From Wenzhouxiangella sp. XN79A (lineage in GTDB: Bacteria > Pseudomonadota > Gammaproteobacteria > Xanthomonadales > Wenzhouxiangellaceae): DNA of 64,000 nucleotides. Position 1 is the stretch's first letter. Every line of letters begins with the position of its first letter. A model generated the notes under the pieces. The model was not told the DNA's origin, searched no databases, and was given only the letters and a program-made list of their open reading frames with translations. The position numbers and the translations under genes are program-made. Below are positions 19,786-29,395 of the stretch, one piece after another. The DNA lies in the NCBI RefSeq assembly GCF_012272825.1, contig NZ_JAAWWS010000157.1, positions 1-64,000 of the forward strand, given 5' to 3'.

Positions 19786-21879
19786 TCAGCCCTGCTCGAC
19801 GTCCTTCATGCTGAGCCGGATCCGGCCCTGCTTGTCGACTTCGAGCACCTTGACCTTGACCTTCTGGCCTTCGGAAAGTTCATCGGTCACATTCTCGACG
19901 CGGTCATTGGAGATCTGCGAGATGTGGACCAGGCCGTCCTTGCCGGGCAGGATCTGGACGAAGGCGCCGAAGTTCATGATCTTCTGCACCGTGCCTTCGT
20001 AGATCGTGCCGACTTCGACGTCGGCGGTGATCTGCTCGATCCGGCGACGCGCATCGTCTGCGGCGTCCTTGTTGGCCGAAGCGATGGTGATCGTGCCGTC
20101 ATCGGCGATGTCGATCTGGGTGCCCGTTTCTTCGGTGATCGCGCGGATGGTCGAACCGCCCTTGCCGATCACGTCACGGATCTTGTCCGGGTGGACCTTC
20201 ATCGTGAACAGGCGCGGCGCATACTCGCTCATTTCTTCGCGCGGCTTGTCCAGCACCTTGTTCATTTCACCGAGGATGTGCAGACGGCCGGCCTTGGCCT
20301 GCTCCAGCGCGGCGTGCATGATCTCGCGGGTGATGCCATCGATCTTGATGTCCATCTGCAGGGCGGTCACGCCCTCGGCGGAGCCTGCGACCTTGAAGTC
20401 CATGTCGCCGAGGTGGTCCTCGTCGCCGAGGATGTCGGTCAGGACCGCGAACTTGTCGCCTTCCTTGATCAGGCCCATCGCGATGCCCGCGACCGGGGCC
20501 TTGACCGGCACGCCGGCGTCCATCAGGGCCAGCGAGGTGCCGCAGACCGAAGCCATCGAGCTCGAGCCGTTCGACTCGGTGATCTCCGAGACCACGCGCA
20601 GCACGTACGGGAACTCTTCCGGGCTCGGCACCACGGCCATCACGCCGCGCTTGGCCAGCCGGCCGTGGCCGATCTCGCGGCGCTTCGGCGCCAGCATGTG
20701 GTTGGTCTCGCCGACGCAGAACGGCGGGAAGTTGTAGTGCAGCATGAAGGGGTCCTTGTACTCCCCTTCGATCGCGTCGATGATCTGCGCGTCGCGGCCG
20801 GTGCCCAGCGTGGCCACGACCATGGCCTGGGTTTCGCCGCGGGTGAAGATCGCCGAGCCGTGCGTGCGCGGCAGCGTGCCGACCTGCACGTCGATCGGAC
20901 GCACGGTGGTCAGGTCGCGGCCGTCGATGCGCGGCTTGCCGTCGATGATCTGGCTGCGAACGTAGTTCTTTTCCATCGCGCCGAACGCGCTCTTGACCTC
21001 GTCGACGGTCCAGGCGGTGTCTTCGCCTTCCGGGCACAGGGTTTCGACGACCTTGCCGCGGACCTCGGAGATCGCTTCGTGGCGCTGCATCTTGTCGGTG
21101 TTCCGGTAGGCGGCTTCCAGACCGGCCAGGCCCAGTTCGCGGACCTTGTCGTCCAGGCCTTCCGGCTTGGCCGGGGCTTCCCAGGCCCACTTCGGCTTGC
21201 CGGCCTCGGCAGCCAGTTCGTTGATCGCCTGGATCGCGGTCTGCATCTGGTCATGGCCGAAGGTGACGGCGCCGAGCATTTCTTCTTCGGTCAGCAGGTC
21301 GGCTTCGGATTCGACCATCAGCACGGCCTGATCGGTACCGGCCACGATCAGGTCGAGGCGCGATTCCTTCAGCTGGCTGGCCGACGGGTTCAGCACGTAC
21401 TCGCCGTTGACGAAGCCGACGCGGGCGCCGCCGATCGGGCCCTGGAACGGGGCGCCGGACAGGGCCAGCGCGGCCGAGGCGCCGATCAGGGCCGGGATGT
21501 CGCCGTCGACTTCCGGGTTCAGCGACATGACGGTCGCGATGACCTGGACTTCATTCAGGAAACCCTTCGGGAACAGCGGACGGATCGGGCGATCGATCAG
21601 CCGCGAGGTCAGGGTTTCCTTCTCGGTCGGGCGGCCTTCACGCTTGAAGAAGCCGCCCGGAATCTTGCCGGCGGAGTAGAACTTCTCCTGATAGTTGACC
21701 GTGAGCGGGAAGAAGTGCTGGCCGGGCTTGGCTTCGGGCCGGGCGACGGCGGTAACCAGCACCACGGTGTCGCCCATGGTGACGAGGACGGCGCCGGTGG
21801 CCTGGCGGGCCAGGTGGCCGGTTTCCAGCGTGACGGTGTGCTCGCCGTACTGGAAGGATTTGGTGACTTTGTTGAACAC
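19786..21879 (-). CDS. pnp: polynucleotide phosphorylase
   Basis: The 697-residue enzyme degrades RNA 3'-5' by phosphorolysis and is a degradosome component. It has two RNase PH domains (N-terminal [13 protein letters not shown]; second [15 protein letters not shown] with FTRGETQAM), a KH domain ([16 protein letters not shown]) and a C-terminal S1 domain ([20 protein letters not shown]). Length and order are canonical. It follows rpsO on the minus strand across a hairpin-bearing spacer. Confidence 0.97.
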   Translation of the reverse strand: MFNKVTKSFQYGEHTVTLETGHLARQATGAVLVTMGDTVVLVTAVARPEAKPGQHFFPLTVNYQEKFYSAGKIPGGFFKREGRPTEKETLTSRLIDRPIRPLFPKGFLNEVQVIATVMSLNPEVDGDIPALIGASAALALSGAPFQGPIGGARVGFVNGEYVLNPSASQLKESRLDLIVAGTDQAVLMVESEADLLTEEEMLGAVTFGHDQMQTAIQAINELAAEAGKPKWAWEAPAKPEGLDDKVRELGLAGLEAAYRNTDKMQRHEAISEVRGKVVETLCPEGEDTAWTVDEVKSAFGAMEKNYVRSQIIDGKPRIDGRDLTTVRPIDVQVGTLPRTHGSAIFTRGETQAMVVATLGTGRDAQIIDAIEGEYKDPFMLHYNFPPFCVGETNHMLAPKRREIGHGRLAKRGVMAVVPSPEEFPYVLRVVSEITESNGSSSMASVCGTSLALMDAGVPVKAPVAGIAMGLIKEGDKFAVLTDILGDEDHLGDMDFKVAGSAEGVTALQMDIKIDGITREIMHAALEQAKAGRLHILGEMNKVLDKPREEMSEYAPRLFTMKVHPDKIRDVIGKGGSTIRAITEETGTQIDIADDGTITIASANKDAADDARRRIEQITADVEVGTIYEGTVQKIMNFGAFVQILPGKDGLVHISQISNDRVENVTDELSEGQKVKVKVLEVDKQGRIRLSMKDVEQG

Positions 21880-21973
21880 TGAGAATTACTCCAAGGGACG
21901 GAAGGGGACACTCGAACATCGCGCTCCGGGGCTCGGTCCGAACAAGCGAACGAACGCGAGCGCCAGATACGAC

Positions 21974-22011
21974 GAAGCACCGGTCGTTGAATCAACAACA
22001 ACCGGTGCTTC
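21974..22011 (-). promoter_or_regulatory. hairpin in the rpsO-pnp spacer
   Basis: An 11-bp perfect stem (GAAGCACCGGT with its complement at 22001-22011) stands just after rpsO. It has no T-run on the minus strand. The rpsO-pnp spacer of enterobacteria carries an attenuator and RNase III processing hairpin, and this one is placed the same way. The role is inferred. Confidence 0.6.
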
Positions 22012-22037
22012 TGAATCACATGCGTCGCGAGGGGCGC

Positions 22038-22307
22038 TTAACGGCGCAGGCCGAGGCGCTGGACGATGTCGCGGTACCGCTGAACGTCCTTGTTGCGGAC
22101 GTAGTCGAGCAGCGAGCGACGCTGGTTGACCAGCTTGATCAATCCGCGACGGGAGTGGTGATCACCCTTGTGGTCCTTGAAATGGCCGGTCAGGTGCTTG
22201 ATGCGTGCGGTCAGCAGCGCGATCTGCACTTCCGGCGACCCGGTATCGCCACTCGAGAGCTGATACTCCGAAACGATCTGCTGTTTCTGTTCTGCGCTCA
22301 AAGACAT
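22038..22307 (-). CDS. rpsO: 30S ribosomal protein S15
   Basis: The 89-residue protein starts [16 protein letters not shown] and contains the S15 signatures [16 protein letters not shown] and [11 protein letters not shown], ending QRLGLRR. It binds 16S rRNA in the platform. The upstream in-frame extension to 22382 is 5' leader, so ATG 22307 is the start. A long leader with stem-loops precedes it, as expected for an S15 gene that may control its own translation (not shown here). Confidence 0.97.
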   Translation of the reverse strand: MSLSAEQKQQIVSEYQLSSGDTGSPEVQIALLTARIKHLTGHFKDHKGDHHSRRGLIKLVNQRRSLLDYVRNKDVQRYRDIVQRLGLRR

Positions 22308-22507
22308 GTTCGTCTTAACTCCAGATGCAATGGCTTGCGTTTGTCGGTAGCGACTGGTGCTTCGCTCGTGGTTTCGAATCATGGTTTCAAACGGCGACCG
22401 GGCTTTTCCAGAAAACCCCCTCGGCGGGCGGCGCTAGGGCCGGATCCGGTGTACATCCGAAGGCGGGCTTTGTGCAAAAGCCCCGATCACCACCAATCAA
22501 GCTGGCC

Positions 22508-22537
22508 ATTATACGGCGATTCGACCGGGTGGGGCAA
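22508..22537 (-). promoter_or_regulatory. sigma-70 type promoter of rpsO-pnp
   Basis: On the minus strand TTGCCC (22532-22537) and TATAAT (22508-22513) are spaced 18 bp. This predicts a leader of about 190 nt before rpsO. Near its 5' end is a GGGCTTT-loop-AAAGCCC stem around 22470-22490. Confidence 0.7.
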
Positions 22538-22593
22538 GAGCAAGAGGCAATCGTGAAAGCGCCCGTCGGCCGGCCGACGGCAGGGCCGGACCG

Positions 22594-24891
22594 TCAGGCG
22601 CCCAGCCGCTGACGAGCCCGGGCGAACATCGAGCCGTCCGGGAACCGGCCGTCCAGCGATTTACCGGGGTGGTGACCGGCCAGCAGGTCCAGCGCCTGGG
22701 CCACCGTGCCGATGGCCTGGACCTGGAACAGGTCGTTGGCGGCCGCCTGGACCAGCCGCGGGCTCAGCATCAGTTCGTCGCGCTGCGCGGCCGGGATCAC
22801 CACGGTCGGCGGCACGCCGCGATCGTCGAGGCGGGTCAGCTCGAACAGCGTCTCGATCCGGTCGTTCAGGCCGTCGACCGGCAGGATCCGGCCGAACAGG
22901 TCGACCCGCCCGATCAGCGCGACGTCCTGGCGCAGCCCATCGCCGGTCAGTCGGCTGACCAGCGCGCACAAGCCGGTCAGCGCGAATCCGTCGCCGGGCG
23001 CGGGATCGCGGTCGTGGGGGTCGGCGGCGTGCGCGTCCAGCACCGCGTGCAGCCGCGGCGGGCGGTCGAGCTCGAGCAGCGTGCCGAGCAGCGCTTCGAT
23101 CCGGTCGGGCCCTTCGTCGACCCGGTCCGGCAGCGTGATGCGGGTGTCGTCGGCGCGCGTCACCGCCGCCTGGATGCGGACCAGTCGCCCGGAGCCGCGC
23201 GCACCGTCCTCGCGCAGCGCGACGGTCCAGGCCTGTCCGGGCAGCGGCTGGCGGGCGGGAAACCGTCCGGGTCCGGTCGCAGGGCCGGCGCCGAACAGCC
23301 GCGTGGTGCTGACCATGGCGCGCTCGATGGCGGCTTCGACATGATCGGCATCGAGCCGCGTTTCGCCGCGCTCCCGGGCGATCCGCGAGGCGGCACGGGC
23401 CCGGGCGACCAGCCGATCGATCGATGTCGACAGGCCGCCCCGGCCATCGAGCCGGGCCGCTTCCTCGACCAGCCGGGCCAGCGCCTCGGGTCGGGGCGGG
23501 GGCAGTTCGTAGCGCGCGCACTCGGCCTGCAGCAGGGCGCCCAGGGCGCGGACATGCGCCTGGTCGCGCTCGACACGATCGGGCAGGTCGATGACCTGGT
23601 CGATGCTGCGGGCCAGCTCCGGGTGGCGCTGGTTCAGCGTCCGCCAGGCTTCGGCCGAGCCGATCAGGGCCAGCTGGAACTCGACCGGAATGGGGTCGGG
23701 CTTCAGCGACGCCCCGGGGGCGCCGCGGTCCAGCGCCTCCAGCGTCAATTCGCCGCCGACCAGCGTGCGCTGCAGCCGGTGGACGCAGTCCGGGTGTTCG
23801 AGCAGCACGTCGGCATCGAGCACCAGCAGGCCGCCGCTGGCCTGCAGCAACCGGCCGGCGCGCAGGCCGCGGAACGAGGCGCGGCCGGTCGCGTCGGCGT
23901 CGATCGAGCCGAACAGGTTGCGGGCGTTCGGGTGGGGTTCGACGACCACCGGGGCGGTGCCGTTCGGGTCCACGGCCATCACCAGGTTCACCGAATACCG
24001 GCCCTCCAGGTCCAGCTCGCCGATCCGGCCGCCGCCGACGCCGTGTTCGAGCACGTCGTCCATGACGGCGTTCAGGTAGTGCGACACGGCGGGCAGTTCG
24101 AAGCTCTCGTCGACGCTGCGCATCAGGCCGGCCAGCAGCCGGCGCGCCTCGGTCTGGACCAGCCGGGTACCCAGGTCCTGGACCCGTCGCCAGATCTCGT
24201 TGACCCGGGTGGTGATGCGGGCGAGTTCGTCCTGTTCGGTGTGGATCACCTCGCGAATGCTGCGGTACTCCTCGCGATCGACCTGGCCCTTGGCGACCAG
24301 GTTGGCCAGGTCGTCCTGCGAAATCACCCGGCCGGTCTGCTTGACGTGGACGGTCAGCCGGACCAGCCGGCCGACCTCTTCGCGGACCAGCACCAGGCCG
24401 TGCGGCCTGAAGCGTTCGTCGAGCGGGTCGGTGATCTTGCGCATCTCGGCATCGGCGCGGTCGGTCAGTGCCTGCAGCCGGTTGCGGATCGGCCGGGCCT
24501 CCAGCGCCGGTTCGAGCTGGTCGCGCAGGAAGCGGATCACCTGGCGCATTTCGGCCCGCAAACGACGGCCCTGGCCGGCGGGCAGTTCGAGCAGCCGGGG
24601 CTGGTGCGGGTGGTCGAAGTTGAACACGTAGACCCGGTCGGTGCCGTCGGCCCGGGGTGTCTGGCGCTGGTCGAGGACGCGCTCGATCAGCCGGCGGCGG
24701 CCGCTGCCGGGGCGCCCGCGCAGGAACAGGTGGGGCTGGTCGCCGTCGCTGCCGCGCAGCGCGCTGGCCAGCGCGTCGATCGCGGCATCACTGCCGATCG
24801 CGATCGGCGCCTCGGCGGTGTCGAGGTTCTCGAGCAGGTCCGGTCGGACATTCCAGCGGAGCTGGCCGGCGGACAGTCTGGTGTTGGCCAT
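22594..24891 (-). CDS. Lon-like AAA protein (LonB/YcbZ type) lacking the protease dyad
   Basis: The 765-residue protein has the layout of the YcbZ/LonB-type putative proteases: a degenerate AAA domain, a helical insert, and a C-terminal Lon S16 domain. The S16 domain aligns well around LTGLCALVSRLTGDGLRQDV and GRVDLFGRILPVDGLNDRIE. The catalytic Ser of the GDSAS motif is Gly635 (PGDGFAL), and the catalytic Lys of the LNEKIE-type motif is Arg678. The P-loop reads GRPGSGRRR, with Arg65 in place of Lys; P-loop decay is known in this family. It is probably not a protease, perhaps a scaffold or regulator. The frame is intact over 2.3 kb, so it is not simply decaying. ATG 24891 follows GGGGG. Confidence 0.85.
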   Translation of the reverse strand: MANTRLSAGQLRWNVRPDLLENLDTAEAPIAIGSDAAIDALASALRGSDGDQPHLFLRGRPGSGRRRLIERVLDQRQTPRADGTDRVYVFNFDHPHQPRLLELPAGQGRRLRAEMRQVIRFLRDQLEPALEARPIRNRLQALTDRADAEMRKITDPLDERFRPHGLVLVREEVGRLVRLTVHVKQTGRVISQDDLANLVAKGQVDREEYRSIREVIHTEQDELARITTRVNEIWRRVQDLGTRLVQTEARRLLAGLMRSVDESFELPAVSHYLNAVMDDVLEHGVGGGRIGELDLEGRYSVNLVMAVDPNGTAPVVVEPHPNARNLFGSIDADATGRASFRGLRAGRLLQASGGLLVLDADVLLEHPDCVHRLQRTLVGGELTLEALDRGAPGASLKPDPIPVEFQLALIGSAEAWRTLNQRHPELARSIDQVIDLPDRVERDQAHVRALGALLQAECARYELPPPRPEALARLVEEAARLDGRGGLSTSIDRLVARARAASRIARERGETRLDADHVEAAIERAMVSTTRLFGAGPATGPGRFPARQPLPGQAWTVALREDGARGSGRLVRIQAAVTRADDTRITLPDRVDEGPDRIEALLGTLLELDRPPRLHAVLDAHAADPHDRDPAPGDGFALTGLCALVSRLTGDGLRQDVALIGRVDLFGRILPVDGLNDRIETLFELTRLDDRGVPPTVVIPAAQRDELMLSPRLVQAAANDLFQVQAIGTVAQALDLLAGHHPGKSLDGRFPDGSMFARARQRLGA

Positions 24892-24928
24892 CGTCCCCCG
24901 ATCCTCTCGCAGTGCCCGATGCCATTCT

Positions 24929-25091
24929 AGTGCACCCCGTCACTCATTGTGCAACGTACAGCGAGTCGGAGCGCGTTTGGCTGCAAGGCCTGTCTGGCAG
25001 GGAATGGCAGCGTCCTTTCCAGGCGACAGAACGCCGCAGATGAATGCGCTCCGGCTCGCTGTACGTCACACAATGAGTGGCGGGGTACCCT
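24929..25091 (+). repeat. palindromic MITE-like element, family A copy 1
   Basis: The 163-bp element has terminal inverted repeats of about 44 bp with few mismatches (shared core CACTCATTGTG then CGTACAGCGAG). The interior includes TTTGGCTGCAAGGCCTG and GTCCTTTCCAGG. Homologous copies lie at 28611-28787 (inverted) and 31668-31799 (truncated). It fills most of the spacer between the Lon-like gene and the hydrolase gene. No coding frame was found. Confidence 0.8.
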
Positions 25092-25147
25092 GGCGCGGAA
25101 CATCGCGCGTGCCGAGTCGTCGCCATCGGGCGGCGGCCGCCCGGTCC

Positions 25148-26086
25148 TCACGGCTCGAGGCGGTCCCGGGCACGCTTCTCCGTGTAGCTGATCCAGGACT
25201 CGGCCACGGTGCAGGGGTTTTCCAGCATCGGCAGGTGGCCGGTGTCGGGCAGCAGCAGGACCTCGGCGTTCGGCATCACGCGCTCGAGTACGGCGGCCCC
25301 GGCCGGGTTCAGCACCTGGTCGGAGCGTCCCCAGACCACCAGCGCCGGCGTGGCCAGGCCGTCGGCGATGCTCTCCAGCGGTTCGGAGTCGTAGCGGATC
25401 GCGTCGAAGGCGCGCTGGTGCTCGAGGGTCCTGTCGGTGGCCCGGCGGGCAAGGTGGCGCATCAGTGGGCCGGGAATCCACGGGGGGTGGACGAAGCAGT
25501 AGTCGATCAGGCGGCGGAAATCGTCGAGATCGCGGATCACCAGCGGATTGTGGCGCTCCTCGGCGATTTCCTGGAACAGCGGCGAATGCGGCACCTCGAG
25601 CACCCCGCCCGGGGCAAGCAGCCAGAGCGCCCGGACCCGCCCGGGGGCTCGTCGGGCGATCTCGGTGGCGATGTAGCCGCCCATCGAGCTGCCCCCGAGG
25701 TAGCAGTGCTGAATGCCGACGGCATCCATCCAGGCCAGCACGCGCTCGGCCTGGGCACTGATCCGATAGTCGGGTGGTCCATCGACCCGCGTTTCGCCGA
25801 AACCGGGCAGATCGGGCGCGAGAATCCGGAAGTGCCGGCTCAGGTGGCGGGCGACCCGGTTGAAGTGGTCGGCGTCGGCGTTGAAGCCGTGGAGCAGCAC
25901 CAGGGTTTCGCCGCGCCCGCCCTCGAGCACGTGCCAGTCGATCGGCCCGGTGGTCACGCGACAGGAGCGCAGCCGGCCGTGGCGTCGATCCAGCGCGCGG
26001 AAGGTGATCGCGATCGGTGCCGTCCAGATCCGCCACAGCACCACGGCGATCAGCAGCGCGATTCCCAGCGTCAGCAGCGGTGTCAT
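25148..26086 (-). CDS. alpha/beta hydrolase with N-terminal membrane anchor
   Basis: The 312-residue protein begins with one hydrophobic helix (residues 4-20), then a hydrolase domain: oxyanion region VLLHGFNADADHF, nucleophile elbow GGSSMGGY, acid in VVWGRSDQVLN and catalytic His in DTGHLPML. The family covers esterases and lipases; the substrate cannot be told. ATG 26086 is followed at once by the hydrophobic helix. It stands alone on the minus strand, with MITE A copy 1 after its stop. Confidence 0.85.
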   Translation of the reverse strand: MTPLLTLGIALLIAVVLWRIWTAPIAITFRALDRRHGRLRSCRVTTGPIDWHVLEGGRGETLVLLHGFNADADHFNRVARHLSRHFRILAPDLPGFGETRVDGPPDYRISAQAERVLAWMDAVGIQHCYLGGSSMGGYIATEIARRAPGRVRALWLLAPGGVLEVPHSPLFQEIAEERHNPLVIRDLDDFRRLIDYCFVHPPWIPGPLMRHLARRATDRTLEHQRAFDAIRYDSEPLESIADGLATPALVVWGRSDQVLNPAGAAVLERVMPNAEVLLLPDTGHLPMLENPCTVAESWISYTEKRARDRLEP

Positions 26087-26282
26087 GGGTCCCCGATGGT
26101 AGAATGCCGGCTCCTAGTGTAGTGGGATTCGACCCGGTGTCCAGACGCCGTTTCCGAGCCCGTTCGCGGCCTGGCTGGATCGCTGCTGCGGATCGGGATC
26201 GGCGCGCCGGTCCCGACGCCCGCCACACGACGTTCCTCGCATCATCCCCCGACCCCGATCGGATTTCGAGGCCGCAGCACGC

Positions 26283-27056
26283 ATGGACGATTCGATTTCG
26301 CAGCAGTTCGGCCAGGACGGCTACTGGGTGGCGCGCGGACTGTGTCCGGCCGACCGCGTGGCCGCGATGCGCGCCGCCGCCGAAGCGGCGCTGGCCCGCC
26401 GCAGGCCGCCTTTCGAACTCGAAAGCGAGGTCGGTTACCCCGGCGCGCCGAGCATCGACGCGCCGGGCAGCGACACCATCCGGCGCTTGCTCGATGCGCT
26501 GGCGCTGGATCCACTGTTCTTCGACTGGGCCTGCGATCCGCAGCTGGTCGGGCGGGTGCGCAAGCTGCTCGACGCAGGGTCGATCCGCGTGGTCCGCGCC
26601 CATCACAACTGCGTGATGACCAAACTGCCGGAATTCTCCAGCGCCACCGGCTGGCACCAGGACCTGCGCTACTGGGCCTTCGAGCGCCCCGAATTGATCA
26701 CTGCATGGACGGCTCTGGGGTTCGAGGCCGAAGGCAATGGCGGCATGCGGGTGATTCCCGGTTCGCACCGGGCCGGGTTGGAGCCCGAGCGCTTCGATGC
26801 GCAGCGCTTCTTCCGCACCGACCTGCCGGCCAATCGCGATTGGCTGGAGCGCGCCGTCCAGGTCGATCTCGAACCCGGCGACGTGCTGTTCTTCCATGCC
26901 GGCCTGCTCCATGCCGCCGGCGCCAATCGCACCGACCGGCGCAAGCTGTCGGTGGTGTTTTCCTACCGCGCCACCGACAACCCGCCGCGGCCGGGCAGCC
27001 GGTCCGCGGCGCGTCCCGATCTCGATCCGGACCGGCCGGCGGACTTCGAGGAATGA
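26283..27056 (+). CDS. phytanoyl-CoA dioxygenase (PhyH) family protein
   Basis: The 257-residue Fe(II)/2-oxoglutarate dioxygenase has its metal motif in GWHQDLRYW (His-x-Asp) with the distal His in HAGLLHAAGANRT, followed by an Arg-rich RRKLSVVFSYR that can bind 2-oxoglutarate. The substrate is unknown; the family hydroxylates diverse small molecules. Its stop overlaps the next gene by 4 bp, so it leads a three-gene plus-strand unit with two transporters. Confidence 0.85.
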   Translation: MDDSISQQFGQDGYWVARGLCPADRVAAMRAAAEAALARRRPPFELESEVGYPGAPSIDAPGSDTIRRLLDALALDPLFFDWACDPQLVGRVRKLLDAGSIRVVRAHHNCVMTKLPEFSSATGWHQDLRYWAFERPELITAWTALGFEAEGNGGMRVIPGSHRAGLEPERFDAQRFFRTDLPANRDWLERAVQVDLEPGDVLFFHAGLLHAAGANRTDRRKLSVVFSYRATDNPPRPGSRSAARPDLDPDRPADFEE

Positions 27057-27580
27057 ACCTGGTGCTGGGCATGATCGCGGCGATGATGGTCATCGTCGCC
27101 AGCGCCAACGTGCTGGTCCAGTACCCGGTCAACGACTGGCTGACCTGGGGCGCGCTGACCTACCCGGTCAGTTATTTCGTGACCGACCTGACCAATCGAC
27201 TGCGCGGCCCGGCAGTGGCCCGTCGCGTGGTCTGGGCGGGCTTCGCGCTGGCGGTGCTGCTGTCGGCGGTGCTGGCCACCCCCCGTATCGCACTGGCTTC
27301 CGGTGCCGCGTTCCTGGCCTCGCAGCTGCTCGACGTGGCGGTGTTCGACCGCCTGCGCGGACGGGCCTGGTGGCAGCCGCCGCTGTTTTCCTCGGTGATT
27401 GGATCGGCGCTGGATACCGCGCTGTTCTTCGCGCTGGCCTTCGCCGGCACGACGATGCCCTGGATGACGCTCGCGCTCGGCGACTACGCGGTCAAGGTCG
27501 CGATCGCGCTGGTCATGCTGGCACCGTGGTGGTGGCTGGCCCGACGGGCGCGGCGGACGCCGGGCGACCGCCATGGGTGA
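27053..27580 (+). CDS. queuosine precursor transporter (YhhQ/VUT family)
   Basis: The 175-residue membrane protein has about five to six hydrophobic helices. The family pattern is visible as LTYPVSYFVTDLTNR and SQLLDVAVFDRLRGRAWW. Members import preQ0/preQ1, the substrates for Tgt. It overlaps the PhyH gene (ATGA) and the EamA gene. With tgt at 13168 it suggests the organism salvages queuosine precursors; no queCDEF genes are in the window. Confidence 0.82.
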   Translation: MNLVLGMIAAMMVIVASANVLVQYPVNDWLTWGALTYPVSYFVTDLTNRLRGPAVARRVVWAGFALAVLLSAVLATPRIALASGAAFLASQLLDVAVFDRLRGRAWWQPPLFSSVIGSALDTALFFALAFAGTTMPWMTLALGDYAVKVAIALVMLAPWWWLARRARRTPGDRHG

Positions 27581-28448
27581 GTTCTTCTCGGTCGCCTGCG
27601 CGGCGGCCTGGGCGATGGCGGTGGTGCTGTTCCGGCGCTCCGGCGAAACCCTGCCGGCGTTCGAGCTCAACCTGTTCAAGAACCTGCTCGGGCTGGCCCT
27701 GCTGGTGCCGACCGTGCTGCTGACCGAGGGGCTCGGCCTGCCCGGCTACACGGCCTCGCAGTGGCTGGTCGTGGCGGTGTCCGGCGTGATCGGCATCGCC
27801 GTGGCCGACACCTGGTACCTGAAGGCGCTGAACCTGATGGGCGCGGCCCGGACCGGGGTGACGGCCAGCCTGTACAGCCCGTTCGTGATCCTGCTGTCGA
27901 TCCTGTTCCTGGGCGAGGTCATGGCGTTGTGGCAGCTGGCCGGCTTCGCGCTGGTCCTCGCCGGCATCCTGCTGGTCACCTGGCGGACGAACCGGATGGA
28001 CATCACGATGCGGGCGCTGAAGCTGGGCGTGGCCTACGGCGCCGGTTCGGTGCTGCTGATGGCGATCGGCGTGGTGATGGTCAAGCCGGTGCTGGAGGGC
28101 GACGACTTCTTCTGGACCGTGGCGCTCAGGCTCGGCGCAGGGACCGCCGCGATGCTGGCGCTGGTCGCGATCGCCGGCAGCGGTCGGCGGGTGATGGCCC
28201 GATACCGCGAGCCGCAGCCCTGGCCGACCGTGGTGCTGGCCTCGTTTCTCGGCACCTACCTTTCGATGATCCTGTGGCTGGCCGGGTACCGCCTGACCGA
28301 TGCATCGATCGCCTCGGTGCTCAACGAGACCGCGGCGGCCTTCATCGTGCTGTTTTCCTGGTGGGTGCTGAAGGAGCCGCTGAGCGGGCGCCGGATCGGC
28401 GGCGTGGTGCTGACCTTTGCCGGCGTGCTGGTGATCGTTTCGGTCTAG
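27573..28448 (+). CDS. EamA/DMT-family transporter
   Basis: The 291-residue protein has ten hydrophobic helices arranged as two EamA repeats; the second repeat starts near residue 148 and ends LFSWWVLKEPLSGRRIGG. The family exports metabolites; the substrate is not predictable. It overlaps the transporter before it by 8 bp. Its TAG stop (28446-28448) is part of the left end of MITE B copy 1, so the insertion fixes the C-terminus VIVSV. Confidence 0.87.
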   Translation: MGEFFSVACAAAWAMAVVLFRRSGETLPAFELNLFKNLLGLALLVPTVLLTEGLGLPGYTASQWLVVAVSGVIGIAVADTWYLKALNLMGAARTGVTASLYSPFVILLSILFLGEVMALWQLAGFALVLAGILLVTWRTNRMDITMRALKLGVAYGAGSVLLMAIGVVMVKPVLEGDDFFWTVALRLGAGTAAMLALVAIAGSGRRVMARYREPQPWPTVVLASFLGTYLSMILWLAGYRLTDASIASVLNETAAAFIVLFSWWVLKEPLSGRRIGGVVLTFAGVLVIVSV

Positions 28449-28613
28449 CCCGCATTATTCATGAATGAGCTCGCGCCCTTGCCTGGTCCTTGTCCGCACA
28501 GCGAATCGTCCTCGCTCGGAAATACAGCATGGTAGTCCGCTCGGTCGGAAAATCCCCTGTGCGAACGATTCCCGGCGCAATCATCGCGGCGATTCATGAA
28601 TACTGCGGGCTAG
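28445..28613 (+). repeat. 169-bp MITE-like element, family B copy 1
   Basis: The element starts and ends with CTAG and has about 22-bp terminal inverted repeats (CTAGCCCGCA, one mismatch, TATTCATGAAT). A second copy at 31908-32076 is the same length in reverse orientation and differs at only about five positions. Its left CTAG contains the eamA stop. The right CTAG abuts MITE A copy 2. No transposase is present, so it must be mobilised in trans. Confidence 0.85.
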
Positions 28614-28787
28614 TGAGCCCCGTCATCACTCCTGGACCGTTCAGCGAGTCGGAACGTGCTCATCCGCCGCGTCAGGGGTCCTGGAAAGGCGCTACGCATT
28701 CCCGGCGCGCCCTGCCTTGCAGCCAAGCGGGCTCGTCGTCACGATCCGACTCGCTGAACGGTCCAGGAGTGATGACGGGGTGCACCA
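28611..28787 (-). repeat. palindromic MITE-like element, family A copy 2
   Basis: This 177-bp copy is inverted relative to copies 1 and 3. Its ends pair over about 40 bp (shared CCCCGTCATCACTCCTGG and CAGCGAGTCGGA). Its interior read on the minus strand repeats TTGGCTGCAAGGC and CCTTTCCAGG. It follows MITE B copy 1 without a gap. Confidence 0.78.
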
Positions 28788-28822
28788 GTGGCCTCGCCCG
28801 AGGCAGCTCCGATCCGAGGCGT

Positions 28823-29395
28823 TCAGGGCTTGCGTGGTCGATCGGGTCCGGTCGTCGGGGAGCGTCTGCCCGGTCGGTCGGCCGGTTTCGCGGGGCCGTC
28901 GGCGCCCCCGGCGGCCGCTTCGCGCCGGCGCTTCCGCCACTGGACGGCGCCGATCGGTGCCCGGCACAGCAGTTCGTAGAGCAGCACCGCGAAAACGATG
29001 CCGAGCCCGGTCCAGGTCAGCGACGCGATGTCGAGCGGGATCGCCGGCACGAATATTCCGGCGGCGCGCTCGGCGATCGACCACTCGCCGTGCCGCAGCA
29101 GTGCGAGCGGGCGGAGCAGGTCCGGTGCGTCCTGGATGCGCTGCTGCAGCGCGGCAAGCTCGTCGAGCCGGAGCTGGAGTTCGGCGACCGCGGTTGCCCG
29201 GCCTTCCGGCGCCAGCCACGGCAGCAGCTCACCGGCCGTGACCTGCTCGACGGTGCGGCGGGCCTCGTCGACGTGGCCGCCGAGCCGCTGAAGGTAGGCC
29301 TGGGTGAAGGCCGGGGCCTGCGAGAACGTGATCCCGCCGGCGCCCCCGAAGGCGGCGCTGGCCAGGTGGTCCAGGCGTCGCGTCAGCCAGCTCAT
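28823..29395 (-). CDS. DUF2937 family membrane protein
   Basis: The 190-residue protein has a hydrophobic helix near its start (LASAAFGGAGGITFSQ), a helical soluble middle, and a strong membrane segment near residues 128-148 (LTWTGLGIVFAVLLYELLC), then a basic, disordered tail. This fits DUF2937; function unknown. Its ATG overlaps the yidD stop (ATGA), so the two are co-translated. Confidence 0.75.
   Translation of the reverse strand: MSWLTRRLDHLASAAFGGAGGITFSQAPAFTQAYLQRLGGHVDEARRTVEQVTAGELLPWLAPEGRATAVAELQLRLDELAALQQRIQDAPDLLRPLALLRHGEWSIAERAAGIFVPAIPLDIASLTWTGLGIVFAVLLYELLCRAPIGAVQWRKRRREAAAGGADGPAKPADRPGRRSPTTGPDRPRKP

Noticed and set aside
22594-24891. Pseudogene call for the Lon-like gene
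   Set aside because: The frame is complete with a good start and only catalytic positions are changed; decay would show stops or frameshifts.
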